A stretch of DNA of 6,219 bases from an uncultured Clostridia bacterium (GCA_947385505.1 CANDLP010000150.1:1-6219); one strand, 5' to 3'; positions 1-6,193 are shown, numbered from the stretch's first letter. Notes: a model not told the origin generated them from the letters alone. Translations and numbers: made by a program.

Positions 1-189
1 TACAAGTCCCGAAAAATATTCCGCGCCCTCATTTCCCGCTCCCTGTGCGGCTAGGTTTGTCTGCATTCGGAGCTGATTTTTTTGAACTCCCGAAAAATAG
101 TCGTAAAGCGCGCACATAAAAAATACGACCGACGCAAGAAGAACGCCCAGCGCCGTAAAGAAAACCGAACGGAAAATTCGTTTTGTCAT
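1..189 (-). CDS. phoR: Sensor histidine kinase, N-terminal part only (probable PhoR-type partner of the adjacent regulator)
   Basis: Only the first 63 codons are in the window; the reading frame stays open to the left edge, so the catalytic core is not seen. The ATG lies at 187-189 and overlaps the TGA of the response regulator by four bases (ATGA), which implies translational coupling and a cognate pair. The visible protein begins MTKRIFRSVFFTALGVLLAS, with a positively charged start, then a hydrophobic membrane segment at about residues 8-28, then the beginning of an extracytoplasmic region (about 29-63). The short motif YFSG occurs twice (residues 31-34 and 58-61), encoded by a 12-base direct repeat at 7-18 and 88-99. 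A membrane-anchored sensor directly after a PhoB/PhoP-type regulator in a pst locus is the usual setting of PhoR. The kinase identity is inferred from position and architecture, not from catalytic motifs. Confidence 0.75.
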   Translation of the reverse strand, partial: MTKRIFRSVFFTALGVLLASVVFFMCALYDYFSGVQKNQLRMQTNLAAQGAGNEGAEYFSGLV

Positions 190-857
190 TGTTTCGCCCC
201 CATTCTGTAACCCACTCCCCGAACCGTTTCGATATAATCTCCGCAGCCGCCGAGTTTTGTGCGCAACGTTCCGATGTGAACGTCTACCGTGCGCGTTTCG
301 CCAAAATAATCTTCGCCCCAGACGCTTTGCAGAAGATGTTCTCTTGTAAATACAAGTCCCAAATTTTTCATAAATAATTTTAATATCTCAAATTCCTTTA
401 ATGTTAGCTGAATTTCCCCGCCGTTTGCCGTAACGGTATGCGCAGCAAGGTTTATTGTTAAATTCCCGTTCTGCAAAGTCGCTTTGTCCTCGCGAAGGGT
501 GCGCCGAAGCACCGCTTTTACGCGGGAAATCATTTCCATCATTCCGAAGGGCTTTGCCAGATAATCGTCCGCACCCGAATCCAGACCTGTCACTTTATCA
601 TATTCCGTTCCTTTCGCCGTCGCCATAATAACGGGGATTTCGGCAAAATCCGCCGTATTCCTCAAACGCTTTAAAATCCCTATGCCGTCCTCTCCCGGCA
701 GCATTATGTCAAGCATTATAAGCTTAGGTGTTTCCGATTTCAGAGCTTCAAATAAGCCTTTGCCGTCAGTAAAACCTTTCGCCTCAAACCCGGATGCGTT
801 TAAAGCGTATATCATAAGCTCACGGATTCCGTCGTCGTCCTCTACACAAAAAATCAT
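186..857 (-). CDS. phoB: PhoB/PhoP-type (OmpR family) response regulator
   Basis: This 223-residue protein has the full two-domain layout of an OmpR/PhoB regulator. The receiver (about 1-118) shows the acidic pocket E6-D7-D8, the phosphoacceptor D50 in LIMLDIMLPGEDG, the switch residue T80 in MATA, and K102 in the LAKPF motif. The winged-helix DNA-binding domain (about 127-220) has the LTLKEFEIL entry, a recognition helix at about R189-K201 (RTVDVHIGTLRTK), and the closing IETVRGVGYR wing. The ATG at 855-857 has an AAAGGA ribosome site at 867-872, nine bases upstream. The gene overlaps the kinase gene by four bases and is preceded by 11-bp tandem repeats, the repeat geometry bound by this regulator class. 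Family and fold are certain. The phosphate role is inferred from the neighbouring pst-phoU genes; the Bacillus-style name would be phoP. Confidence 0.88.
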   Translation of the reverse strand: MIFCVEDDDGIRELMIYALNASGFEAKGFTDGKGLFEALKSETPKLIMLDIMLPGEDGIGILKRLRNTADFAEIPVIMATAKGTEYDKVTGLDSGADDYLAKPFGMMEMISRVKAVLRRTLREDKATLQNGNLTINLAAHTVTANGGEIQLTLKEFEILKLFMKNLGLVFTREHLLQSVWGEDYFGETRTVDVHIGTLRTKLGGCGDYIETVRGVGYRMGAKQ

Positions 858-872
858 TTCACAATTTCCTTT

Positions 873-927
873 CAGCTTACTCTGATATTACTTTAATATT
901 ACTTTAGTATTTCTTTGATATTACTTT
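873..927 (-). promoter_or_regulatory. Tandem 11-bp direct repeats before the response regulator gene (candidate regulator-binding array and promoter)
   Basis: Four consecutive 11-bp units occupy 884-927 with no spacer. In + strand order they are GATATTACTTT, AATATTACTTT, AGTATTTCTTT and GATATTACTTT. A fifth degenerate unit (CAGCTTACTCT, 7 of 11 matches) lies in the same register at 873-883, just before the regulator's ribosome site. The array fills most of the 72-base gap between the EamA stop and the regulator start. OmpR/PhoB-family regulators bind head-to-tail to direct repeats spaced by about 11 bp, so an autoregulatory site is a natural reading. On the minus strand each unit carries a TAATAT-like string that could also serve as a -10 element; I see no convincing -35. 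The repeat is directly visible; the binding role is inferred. Confidence 0.6.
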
Positions 928-929
928 CA

Positions 930-1796
930 TCATGCCCATATCGCCATAGCAAGCGTTCCCGTAATCATCAGGCAAAGCCCGATAAAGGATTTTATACTCA
1001 ATTTTTCCTTGAAAACTATGTAAGAAAACAGTACCGTTACCACAATGCTAAGTTTATCTATCGGCACCACAACGCTTACAACCCCGTTCTGTATAGCGTA
1101 ATAATAACACAGCCACGAAGTGCCTGTCGCCAACCCGGAAAGCAGTATAAACACAAATTCACCTTTGTTGATTTCCTTTATCCGCCTATGTTTTCCTTTG
1201 GCGAAAACAATGCACCACGCCATTAAAAGAACGACTCCCGTGCGTATCGCGGTGCCTAAATTTGATTCCACTCCGCTGATACCCACCTTGGCAAGAATTG
1301 AAGTAAGCGCCGCGAACACCGCCGAAAGAACGGCATAAATAAACCAGCCCCTGCCGCTTTGCTTTTGCGCTTCCGCTTTTTTTTCAATCATAAGAAATAT
1401 TCCGACAGCAAGTATCGCCGTACCTATGAGTTTTACCGCCAAGTTATCCCTTTCGGTGAATATAATGACGGCAAGAAGAACGGATAAAACCGTGCTTGAT
1501 TTATCTATCGGCACAACCTTGTTAATATCTCCCAGCGACAGCGCCTTGAAATAGCATATCCACGAAGCGCCCGTGGCAAGCCCCGAGAGAATAAGGAAAA
1601 TCAGCGATTTGGGTTCGATAGACGTAATTGTTCCGGCTGAACCCGCCACAAATACCATCACCCAAGAAAACAACAGCACAACAACGGTGCGCAGCGCTGT
1701 TGCCACATCGGAATCGGTATTTTTTATCCCGCACTTTGCAAGTATTGCCGTAAGTCCCGCAAAAACCGCTGATAAGCAAGCTGCGATAAGCCACAT
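930..1796 (-). CDS. EamA/DMT-superfamily integral membrane protein with two near-duplicate halves
   Basis: This 288-residue, very hydrophobic protein has about ten predicted membrane segments, five per half, joined by a hydrophilic linker at about 138-150. It is built as an internal duplication: residues 2-115 align without gaps to 151-264 (offset 149), about half of them identical by hand count. Shared blocks are LSAVFAxLTxILAK (8-21 and 157-170), SGLATGxSWxCY (71-82 and 220-231) and VVPIDKxS (94-101 and 243-250). This fits the drug/metabolite transporter fold, and each half resembles the roughly 140-residue single-domain EamA proteins (COG2510-like, from memory). The substrate is unknown. 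The ATG at 1794-1796 has a strong GGGGAGG site at 1804-1810. The gene sits between phoU and the regulator, apparently with its own promoter (1841-1869). A phosphate-related role is possible but unsupported by the protein itself. Confidence 0.88.
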   Translation of the reverse strand: MWLIAACLSAVFAGLTAILAKCGIKNTDSDVATALRTVVVLLFSWVMVFVAGSAGTITSIEPKSLIFLILSGLATGASWICYFKALSLGDINKVVPIDKSSTVLSVLLAVIIFTERDNLAVKLIGTAILAVGIFLMIEKKAEAQKQSGRGWFIYAVLSAVFAALTSILAKVGISGVESNLGTAIRTGVVLLMAWCIVFAKGKHRRIKEINKGEFVFILLSGLATGTSWLCYYYAIQNGVVSVVVPIDKLSIVVTVLFSYIVFKEKLSIKSFIGLCLMITGTLAMAIWA

Positions 1797-1840
1797 AACT
1801 TTTCCTCCCCTTAATAAATATTATTATATCATTAAATAAT

Positions 1841-1869
1841 ATTATAATATTTTTGAGGCTTTTTTTCAA
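1841..1869 (-). promoter_or_regulatory. Housekeeping-type promoter for the EamA gene
   Basis: On the minus strand the sequence reads TTGAAA (1864-1869), exactly 17 bases, then TATAAT (1841-1846). That is a four-of-six -35, a perfect -10 and optimal spacing. It lies in the 82-base gap after the phoU stop and would start transcription near 1834, leaving a leader of about 35-40 bases carrying the GGGGAGG ribosome site. No GC-rich terminator separates phoU from this promoter, so read-through from the pst operon is also possible. Confidence 0.65.
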
Positions 1870-1878
1870 TAGAAAATA

Positions 1879-2523
1879 TCAGCTTTTGGGGTGGCGCCCG
1901 AGAATAGAAAACAGAACCCATTCCGCAATATTTACGGCGTGATCGCCTATACGCTCAAAGTATTTGGCGATCATCAGCAGGTCGAGAGCGTATTCGCCGT
2001 CCTTCGGATTATCGGAAATATTGCTTATAAGGCGGCTTTTTATACTGCCGAAGCATTCGTCCACCGCGTCGTCATACTTTATTACGGACTTTGCCAGCTC
2101 CGTATCCTTTTTTACGTATGCGTCCACGCTGCCTGTTACCATTTTTATGACAGCCTGCTCCATTTTGTTTATCGGCAGGTTATCGGGAGGTTTGCGTCCC
2201 TTCAGAAAGGTGATGATTTCCGCAATATCCTCCGCCTGATCACCGATGCGTTCCATATCGGTGACCATTTTAAGAGCGGCGGATATTTGCCGAAGGTCGT
2301 GCGCCACAGGCTGCTGCTGTAAAAGCAGTTTCAGGCAAAGGGACTCTATGTCCCGTTCCTTATGATCGATTTCATCTTCAATATTCCTTACTTTTTCAGC
2401 CAATTTCACACTCCCTTCGGACAGCGACTTTGCGGTAAGCGCAATAGCTTCCTCACATAACGAACCCATTGTTATCAGTTCGTTATTCAAAAAAGCAAGC
2501 TGCTCGTCAAAACGGCTTCTCAT
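1879..2523 (-). CDS. phoU: PhoU, phosphate-specific transport accessory and signalling protein
   Basis: This 214-residue, mostly helical cytoplasmic protein has the two-fold repeated three-helix-bundle organisation of PhoU. The two signature metal-binding helices are clear: DMERIGDQAEDIAE at 89-102 and YFERIGDHAVNIAEW at 188-202. PhoU links the PstSCAB transporter to the PhoR-type kinase and restrains Pho-regulon signalling when phosphate is plentiful. The ATG (2521-2523) immediately follows the pstB TAA, with no intervening base. A strong GGGGAGG site lies at 2533-2539 inside the end of pstB, nine bases upstream. The length is at the shorter end for the family, as is common in Firmicutes. 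It closes the pst operon; the next gene has its own promoter. Confidence 0.96.
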   Translation of the reverse strand: MRSRFDEQLAFLNNELITMGSLCEEAIALTAKSLSEGSVKLAEKVRNIEDEIDHKERDIESLCLKLLLQQQPVAHDLRQISAALKMVTDMERIGDQAEDIAEIITFLKGRKPPDNLPINKMEQAVIKMVTGSVDAYVKKDTELAKSVIKYDDAVDECFGSIKSRLISNISDNPKDGEYALDLLMIAKYFERIGDHAVNIAEWVLFSILGRHPKS

Positions 2524-3279
2524 TTATCCAAACCTCCCCGTAATATAGTCCTCGGTGCGCTTATCCGCCGGGTCGGAAAAAAGCGCTTCGGTATCGCCGT
2601 ACTCCACCATTTCTCCTATCAGGAAAAAAGCGGTTTTATCGGAAATACGCACCGCCTGCTGCATATTGTGGGTTACTATGACTATCGAATATTTTTCTTT
2701 AAGCCCTATGGCAAGTTCTTCGATTTTAGAAGTTGAGATAGGGTCAAGGGCGCTGGTGGGTTCGTCCATTAAAAGCACCTTGGGTTCTACGGCAAGCGCC
2801 CGCGCTATACACAGCCGCTGCTGCTGACCGCCCGAAAGCCCCAGCGCGTTCTTTTTCAGCCTGTCCTTGACTTCGTCCCATATCGCCGCGTCACGCAATG
2901 AACCTTCCACAATATCGTCAAGTCTTGCGCGCCCTTTAATGCCGTGCGTTCTCGGTCCGTAGGCAATATTATCGTAAATGCTCATGGGAAATGGGTTGGG
3001 CTTTTGAAATACCATTCCTATTTCCTTTCGGAGCGAGTTTACGTCCAGTTTGGGGTCGTAAATATCGGTATCCGTATAAAAAAGCTTACCCGTAATTTTA
3101 ACCCCTTCTATTAAATCGTTCATTCGGTTAAGGGATTTCAGGAATGTGGACTTGCCGCAGCCCGACGGTCCGATAAGCGCGGTGATACTGTTTTTGGGAA
3201 TATCCATATTTATGTTTTTCAGCGCCTGAACTTTCCCGTACCACAGACACATATCTTTTACGGAAATGATAGTATTCAT
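2524..3279 (-). CDS. pstB: PstB, phosphate ABC transporter ATP-binding protein
   Basis: This complete 251-residue ATPase has all ABC motifs in place: Walker [10 protein letters not shown] (37-45), Q-loop Q92 in the PstB-typical [19 protein letters not shown] stretch, signature LSGGQQQRL (148-156), Walker B VLLMDE (168-173), D-loop SALD (176-179) and switch histidine H204 in VTHNMQQA. The [11 protein letters not shown] and THNMQQA wording is characteristic of PstB rather than other ABC ATPases. It powers phosphate import through PstC-PstA. The ATG (3277-3279) overlaps the pstA stop by four bases (ATGA) and has an AAGGAGG site at 3285-3291 inside pstA, five bases upstream, so coupled translation is likely. 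No residue looks abnormal. Confidence 0.98.
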   Translation of the reverse strand: MNTIISVKDMCLWYGKVQALKNINMDIPKNSITALIGPSGCGKSTFLKSLNRMNDLIEGVKITGKLFYTDTDIYDPKLDVNSLRKEIGMVFQKPNPFPMSIYDNIAYGPRTHGIKGRARLDDIVEGSLRDAAIWDEVKDRLKKNALGLSGGQQQRLCIARALAVEPKVLLMDEPTSALDPISTSKIEELAIGLKEKYSIVIVTHNMQQAVRISDKTAFFLIGEMVEYGDTEALFSDPADKRTEDYITGRFG

Positions 3280-4232
3280 CTGTCCCTCCTTTTTTTGAAA
3301 TATCTTGCCGCAAAATCGGCAAGAAGATTTATCAAAAGGGTAAGCACCATAAGAATTGCGGCAATGGCAAATGCCGCGCCGAACTCCCCGCGCTCCTTGG
3401 CGTAGACGTATAAGGCTACCGTCAAGGTTGCCCCCGAGCTGCCAAGCCCTTCAAAGAAACCGTTCAGCGCGTGCGCGAAGCCCGCCGTAAACAGCAGCGC
3501 CGCCGATTCCCCCACTATTCGTCCGACCGAAAGAATACAGCCGGTAATAACGCCGTCTATACAGCCGGGAAGCACTACCGTTCGTATTGCCCGCCACTTT
3601 CCCGCCCCTAAGCCGAAGGCGCCCTCGCGGTAGCTTTGAGGAACGGTTTTTAAGCTTTCCTGCGTTGATCTCATGACGGTGGGCAGATTCATGATCACCA
3701 ACGTCAAAGCCCCCGCCATAAGAGTTTTCTGCATATTCAGAAATTGGCAGAAGAACAGCATTCCCACAAGACCGTATATGATCGACGGTATGCCCGAAAG
3801 AGTCTCGGCGGCGTATTCGATAACGGAAACAAGCCTTTTGTTCTTTGCGTATTCGGTCAGGTAAACCGCCGCGCCCGCGCCCAGCGGGATAACAATAACA
3901 AGCGCCGCTGTAATGATATACAAAGTGTTCAGAATATCGGGCAGTATTCCTATTGTGTCGGAGGTATAGCTCGGCTTTGACGACAACAGTTCCCACGAAA
4001 TATTCGGAATCCCTTTTATCATCACATACACAATCAAAAATATAACCAAAGCGCTGGTGAGAATTACCGAAAATCCCATAAGAGCCTTCATTGTAAATAT
4101 AAACGCCCTGCGTTTTCCCGATATTTGATTTTTCAGTATTTTTTGATCCTGTTTTTCCTCTTTGAAAAACCTCCGCGCCGAAGGCGCAAACACAACGGAC
4201 TTAAAAGAATCCGTTTTTTCAATCTCTTTCAA
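3276..4232 (-). CDS. pstA: PstA, phosphate ABC transporter permease
   Basis: This 318-residue membrane protein is a phosphate permease subunit. A hydrophilic N-terminal tail (about 1-47), ending in the basic cluster GKRR, is followed by the first membrane segment (about 50-72). Conserved permease features follow: [12 protein letters not shown] (95-106), [19 protein letters not shown] (143-161), the EAA-type coupling loop [20 protein letters not shown] (201-220) that contacts PstB, and [17 protein letters not shown] (236-252), whose R238 and E242 correspond to the conserved Arg/Glu positions of Pst permeases. The start codon is TTG (4230-4232); it is supported by an ideal AAGGAGG seven bases upstream and by its position two bases after the pstC stop. 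The next in-frame ATG is codon 48 and would remove the tail. The protein is somewhat longer than typical PstA because of this tail. Confidence 0.95.
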   Translation of the reverse strand: MKEIEKTDSFKSVVFAPSARRFFKEEKQDQKILKNQISGKRRAFIFTMKALMGFSVILTSALVIFLIVYVMIKGIPNISWELLSSKPSYTSDTIGILPDILNTLYIITAALVIVIPLGAGAAVYLTEYAKNKRLVSVIEYAAETLSGIPSIIYGLVGMLFFCQFLNMQKTLMAGALTLVIMNLPTVMRSTQESLKTVPQSYREGAFGLGAGKWRAIRTVVLPGCIDGVITGCILSVGRIVGESAALLFTAGFAHALNGFFEGLGSSGATLTVALYVYAKERGEFGAAFAIAAILMVLTLLINLLADFAARYFKKRRDR

Positions 4233-4234
4233 GC

Positions 4235-5104
4235 TTATCCCTCCTTGTTCCCTTTAAGAAAGAAATTAAGCGCCGCGTTTATCAGCATGATAAACAGGAA
4301 CAGAACAAGAGCGACTGAAAACAGCGCCTGTCTCTGCAAGCCGCTTGCGTAGGACATCTCGCTTGATACCGCCGTTGTCAGAAAGCGCACGCTTTGAAAT
4401 AACGAGGGCATATTCGGGGCGTTCCCCGACACCATTATTACCGCCATGGCTTCACCGACAGCCCTGCCCACTCCGAGCACAACCGCGGCGGCAATTCCGC
4501 TTTTCGCGGCTTTAACGGATACTTTGAAGTAGGTTTCGGTTGGTGTTGCGCCCAGCGCCAAAGAAGCGTCCTCGTATTCTTTAGGCACCGATTCCAACGC
4601 CGTTATGGACATTTTGATTATGGAGGGCAAAATCATAATTGCAAGGACGATTATCGCCGCAAACAGGCTTGCCCCGTCGGGAATGTTGAACAATTCACGG
4701 ATTGCGGGTACAAGCACAAGCATTCCCACCAAGCCGTAAACCACCGACGGAATGCCCGCAAGCAGGCTTACTGCGGCGGATACAAGTTTTTTTACCTTAG
4801 GCGGCGCTGTTTTGGCGAGATATACGGCGGTAAGAAATCCGATAGGAACTCCTAAGAGTACGGCTCCCGCCGTGCCGTAAACGCTGGTAAGGATAAAGGG
4901 AAGAATGCCGTACCGCGGTTCCGAAGCTGTGGGCGCCCATTCCTTGCCGAACAGGAAGTTTATGACGCCTATTTCTTTTATGGCGGGAATACCGGATATA
5001 ACCAGATATACAGTGATAAGCAGCACACAGCCTACCGTGATAAGTCCCAGAATCAGAAATATACCGTGAACGGCGGTTTCCAATATTTGCTTTTTATTTT
5101 TCAT
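4235..5104 (-). CDS. pstC: PstC, phosphate ABC transporter permease
   Basis: With the ATG at 5102-5104 the product has 289 residues, a normal PstC length, and starts MKNKKQILETAVHGIFLILG leading into membrane segment 1 (about 13-36). Conserved PstC elements are FGKEWAPT (52-59), YGILPFILTSVYGT (65-78), SLLAGIPSVVYGLVG (113-127), the EAA loop around EYEDASLALGATPTETYFKV (176-195), and VGRAVGEAMAV (212-222) with the conserved R214 and E218. It pairs with PstA to form the channel. An upstream in-frame GTG (5159-5161) would add 19 residues encoded by the palindromic repeat. I reject it because it has no ribosome site and those residues match no PstC feature. The TAA lies two bases before the pstA start. 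Confidence 0.95.
   Translation of the reverse strand: MKNKKQILETAVHGIFLILGLITVGCVLLITVYLVISGIPAIKEIGVINFLFGKEWAPTASEPRYGILPFILTSVYGTAGAVLLGVPIGFLTAVYLAKTAPPKVKKLVSAAVSLLAGIPSVVYGLVGMLVLVPAIRELFNIPDGASLFAAIIVLAIMILPSIIKMSITALESVPKEYEDASLALGATPTETYFKVSVKAAKSGIAAAVVLGVGRAVGEAMAVIMVSGNAPNMPSLFQSVRFLTTAVSSEMSYASGLQRQALFSVALVLFLFIMLINAALNFFLKGNKEG
4240..4246 (-). promoter_or_regulatory. Ribosome binding site that fixes the TTG start of pstA
   Basis: The minus strand reads AAGGAGG, seven bases before the TTG at 4230-4232, and lies inside the last codons of pstC. No ATG is available near the pstC stop, so this near-perfect site is the main evidence that pstA begins at TTG, coupled to pstC termination. 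Confidence 0.8.
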
Positions 5105-5113
5105 CTTAATATG

Positions 5114-5119
5114 CCTTTT
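5114..5119 (-). promoter_or_regulatory. Weak ribosome binding site supporting the pstC ATG
   Basis: The minus strand has AAAAGG nine bases before the ATG at 5102-5104. It is weaker than the sites before pstS, pstA, pstB and phoU, and it lies just downstream of a strong hairpin. It favours the ATG over the in-frame GTG at 5159-5161, which has nothing comparable. Confidence 0.55.
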
Positions 5120-5130
5120 ATGTCTTATAC

Positions 5131-5218
5131 CAATCCCATTTTGAACTGACGTAATACCCACAGTTCAAAATGGGATTGCACCCAAAACACTAATCCCACA
5201 GTTCAAAAAGGGATTAGT
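5131..5218. repeat. Palindromic repeat element (REP- or MITE-like) between pstS and pstC
   Basis: A perfect 18-bp inverted repeat, CAATCCCATTTTGAACTG (5131-5148) and its complement (5161-5178), flanks a 12-base loop. A third copy of the same core, CAGTTCAAAAAGGGATT (5199-5215), follows in direct orientation 38 bases after the second, with one mismatch in 17. It sits in its own hairpin with perfect 9-bp arms (5189-5197 and 5210-5218) and again a 12-base loop. Read end to end, the outermost copies act as near-perfect 17-bp terminal inverted repeats (16 of 17). In the pst transcript this region would fold strongly between pstS and pstC. No long T-run follows the stems, so it is not a standard terminator. 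It may protect pstS mRNA or lower pstCAB expression; that role is inferred. Confidence 0.85.
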
Positions 5219-5251
5219 ATTATTTATATGCCTTAAATATCTTATATACCT

Positions 5252-6088
5252 TTACTTAGCCGCTACAACGCCCGCGCTTGAAATCAGTTCTGCGGCGTCT
5301 TCCGAGGTTGCAAAGTCAAAAAACTTCTGCGCCGTTTCCGAAAGAGCCGTTCCTTCCTTTGTTACAAGAATAAACGGGCGCTGCACCTTATAGCTTCCGT
5401 CCTTTACGGTATTTTCGGCGGGAGTAACACCGTCTATGTTTAACGCCTTAACGTTATCCTTAAGCGACGCCAGCGAAGCGTAGCCGATTGCGTTGGGATT
5501 GCCCGCAACGGTGGTGATAACGTCTCCCGTGGAGGTCAGCTCCTGACGGTATTTACAATTTTCGCTTGTTCCGGTTATGCTTTCAAAACCGTCTCTTGTA
5601 CCCGAACCCGCTTCTCTTCCGATAAGAACTATTTCGCCGTCGCTGCCGTCAGCGTCCTTCCAGTTGGTGATCTCACCCGTATAAATTTTGGCGACGTCCT
5701 CAATACTGAGGTCGGATACGGGATTTTCGGGGTTAACTATTACGGCGATTCCGTCATAAGCCAATACCGTTTCTTTTAATCCCTCGGATTTTTCCTCGTC
5801 TTTAAGCTTTCGGCTTGACAATCCGATATCACAGACGCCGTCCAATACCGCCTGAATGCCCGAACCGGAACCGGTGGGGTTATATGTAAAGGTCACGCCC
5901 TCGTTTTCCTTTTCAAATGCCTCGCCCAAAGTTCCGATAACCTTTTCCATTGAGGTGGAACCGTCCGTGGATACCGTTCCCGAAAGGGCGTCGGAAGAAC
6001 AGCCGCCCAACATTGATCCCGCCGTTATTGCCGCTGCGGCAACAGCTCCTATTCTCATGAATGTTTTAAATGTTTTGAATATTCTCAT
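5252..6088 (-). CDS. pstS: PstS, phosphate-binding lipoprotein of the Pst transporter
   Basis: This 278-residue protein is a phosphate-specific substrate-binding protein. It begins with a lipoprotein signal: basic start MRIFKTFKTFMR, hydrophobic core (about 13-26), and lipobox LGGC with the lipidated cysteine at C30, so the mature protein is tethered to the outer face of the membrane. Ligand-site motifs of the PstS family are present: STDGSTSM (40-47), NPTGSGSGIQAVLDG (70-84), DIGLSSR (87-93), AYDGIAVIVNPENP (110-123) and GREAGSGTRDGFE (157-169). The ATG at 6086-6088 has AAAGGAG at 6098-6104, nine bases upstream; the second in-frame ATG (codon 11) lacks a ribosome site. It is the first gene of the operon, preceded by a candidate Pho box and separated from pstC by a palindromic repeat. 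Confidence 0.97.
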   Translation of the reverse strand: MRIFKTFKTFMRIGAVAAAAITAGSMLGGCSSDALSGTVSTDGSTSMEKVIGTLGEAFEKENEGVTFTYNPTGSGSGIQAVLDGVCDIGLSSRKLKDEEKSEGLKETVLAYDGIAVIVNPENPVSDLSIEDVAKIYTGEITNWKDADGSDGEIVLIGREAGSGTRDGFESITGTSENCKYRQELTSTGDVITTVAGNPNAIGYASLASLKDNVKALNIDGVTPAENTVKDGSYKVQRPFILVTKEGTALSETAQKFFDFATSEDAAELISSAGVVAAK

Positions 6089-6176
6089 ATTGTGATTCTC
6101 CTTTAATATCTGTTCACAGCTTTTCTTGCTGCAAATAAATGATACATCGGAAATATCAAATCTGTTATCCGAGAAT

Positions 6177-6193
6177 TGTAAAATTTATGTAAA
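6177..6193 (-). promoter_or_regulatory. Candidate Pho box (TTTACA direct repeat) upstream of pstS
   Basis: The minus strand reads TTTACATAAATTTTACA: two identical TTTACA hexamers with 11 bases from start to start. This matches the direct-repeat plan known for Firmicute PhoP sites (TT(A/C/T)ACA-like hexamers about 11 bp apart). A weaker third hexamer, AGCACA, lies one further period upstream (6199-6204). The box ends 88 bases before the pstS ATG. The upstream TTTACA could double as a -35, with GATAAC (6164-6169) as a poor -10 after 18 bases; the transcription start is not certain. The binding role is inferred from spacing and position. Confidence 0.6.

Noticed and set aside
7..99. 12-base direct repeat TCCCGAAAAATA at 7-18 and 88-99 within the kinase gene
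   Set aside because: Both copies encode the same short peptide YFSG in frame, 27 codons apart. Coincidence or minor protein-level similarity is enough to explain it.
1838..1851. Perfect 14-bp palindrome AATATTATAATATT after phoU, considered as a terminator
   Set aside because: The stem would be purely A/T, there is no following T-run in a terminator arrangement, and it overlaps the -10 of the EamA promoter. It reflects AT-rich promoter sequence.
1891..2322. A 143-codon open frame on the + strand opposite phoU
   Set aside because: It lies wholly antisense to a well-supported gene, has no convincing ribosome site or domain, and is best explained as a shadow of phoU codon usage. The same holds for the + strand frames opposite the regulator, EamA, pstB, pstA and pstS genes.
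3451..3996. A 181-codon minus-strand frame inside pstA
   Set aside because: It is an alternative frame of pstA with a low-complexity Arg/Gly/Tyr-rich product. The pstA frame carries all permease motifs.
5131..5218. Repeated 17-22 base units considered as a short CRISPR array
   Set aside because: Only two copies are in direct orientation, the third is inverted, the period of 38 bases leaves too little spacer, and there are no cas genes. The symmetry fits a palindromic repeat element.
5189..5218. 9-bp hairpin after pstS considered as an intrinsic terminator
   Set aside because: On the minus strand the stem is followed by GTTTTGGG, not a proper U-tract, and the downstream genes pstC, pstA and pstB need to be transcribed with pstS. 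Partial attenuation remains possible.
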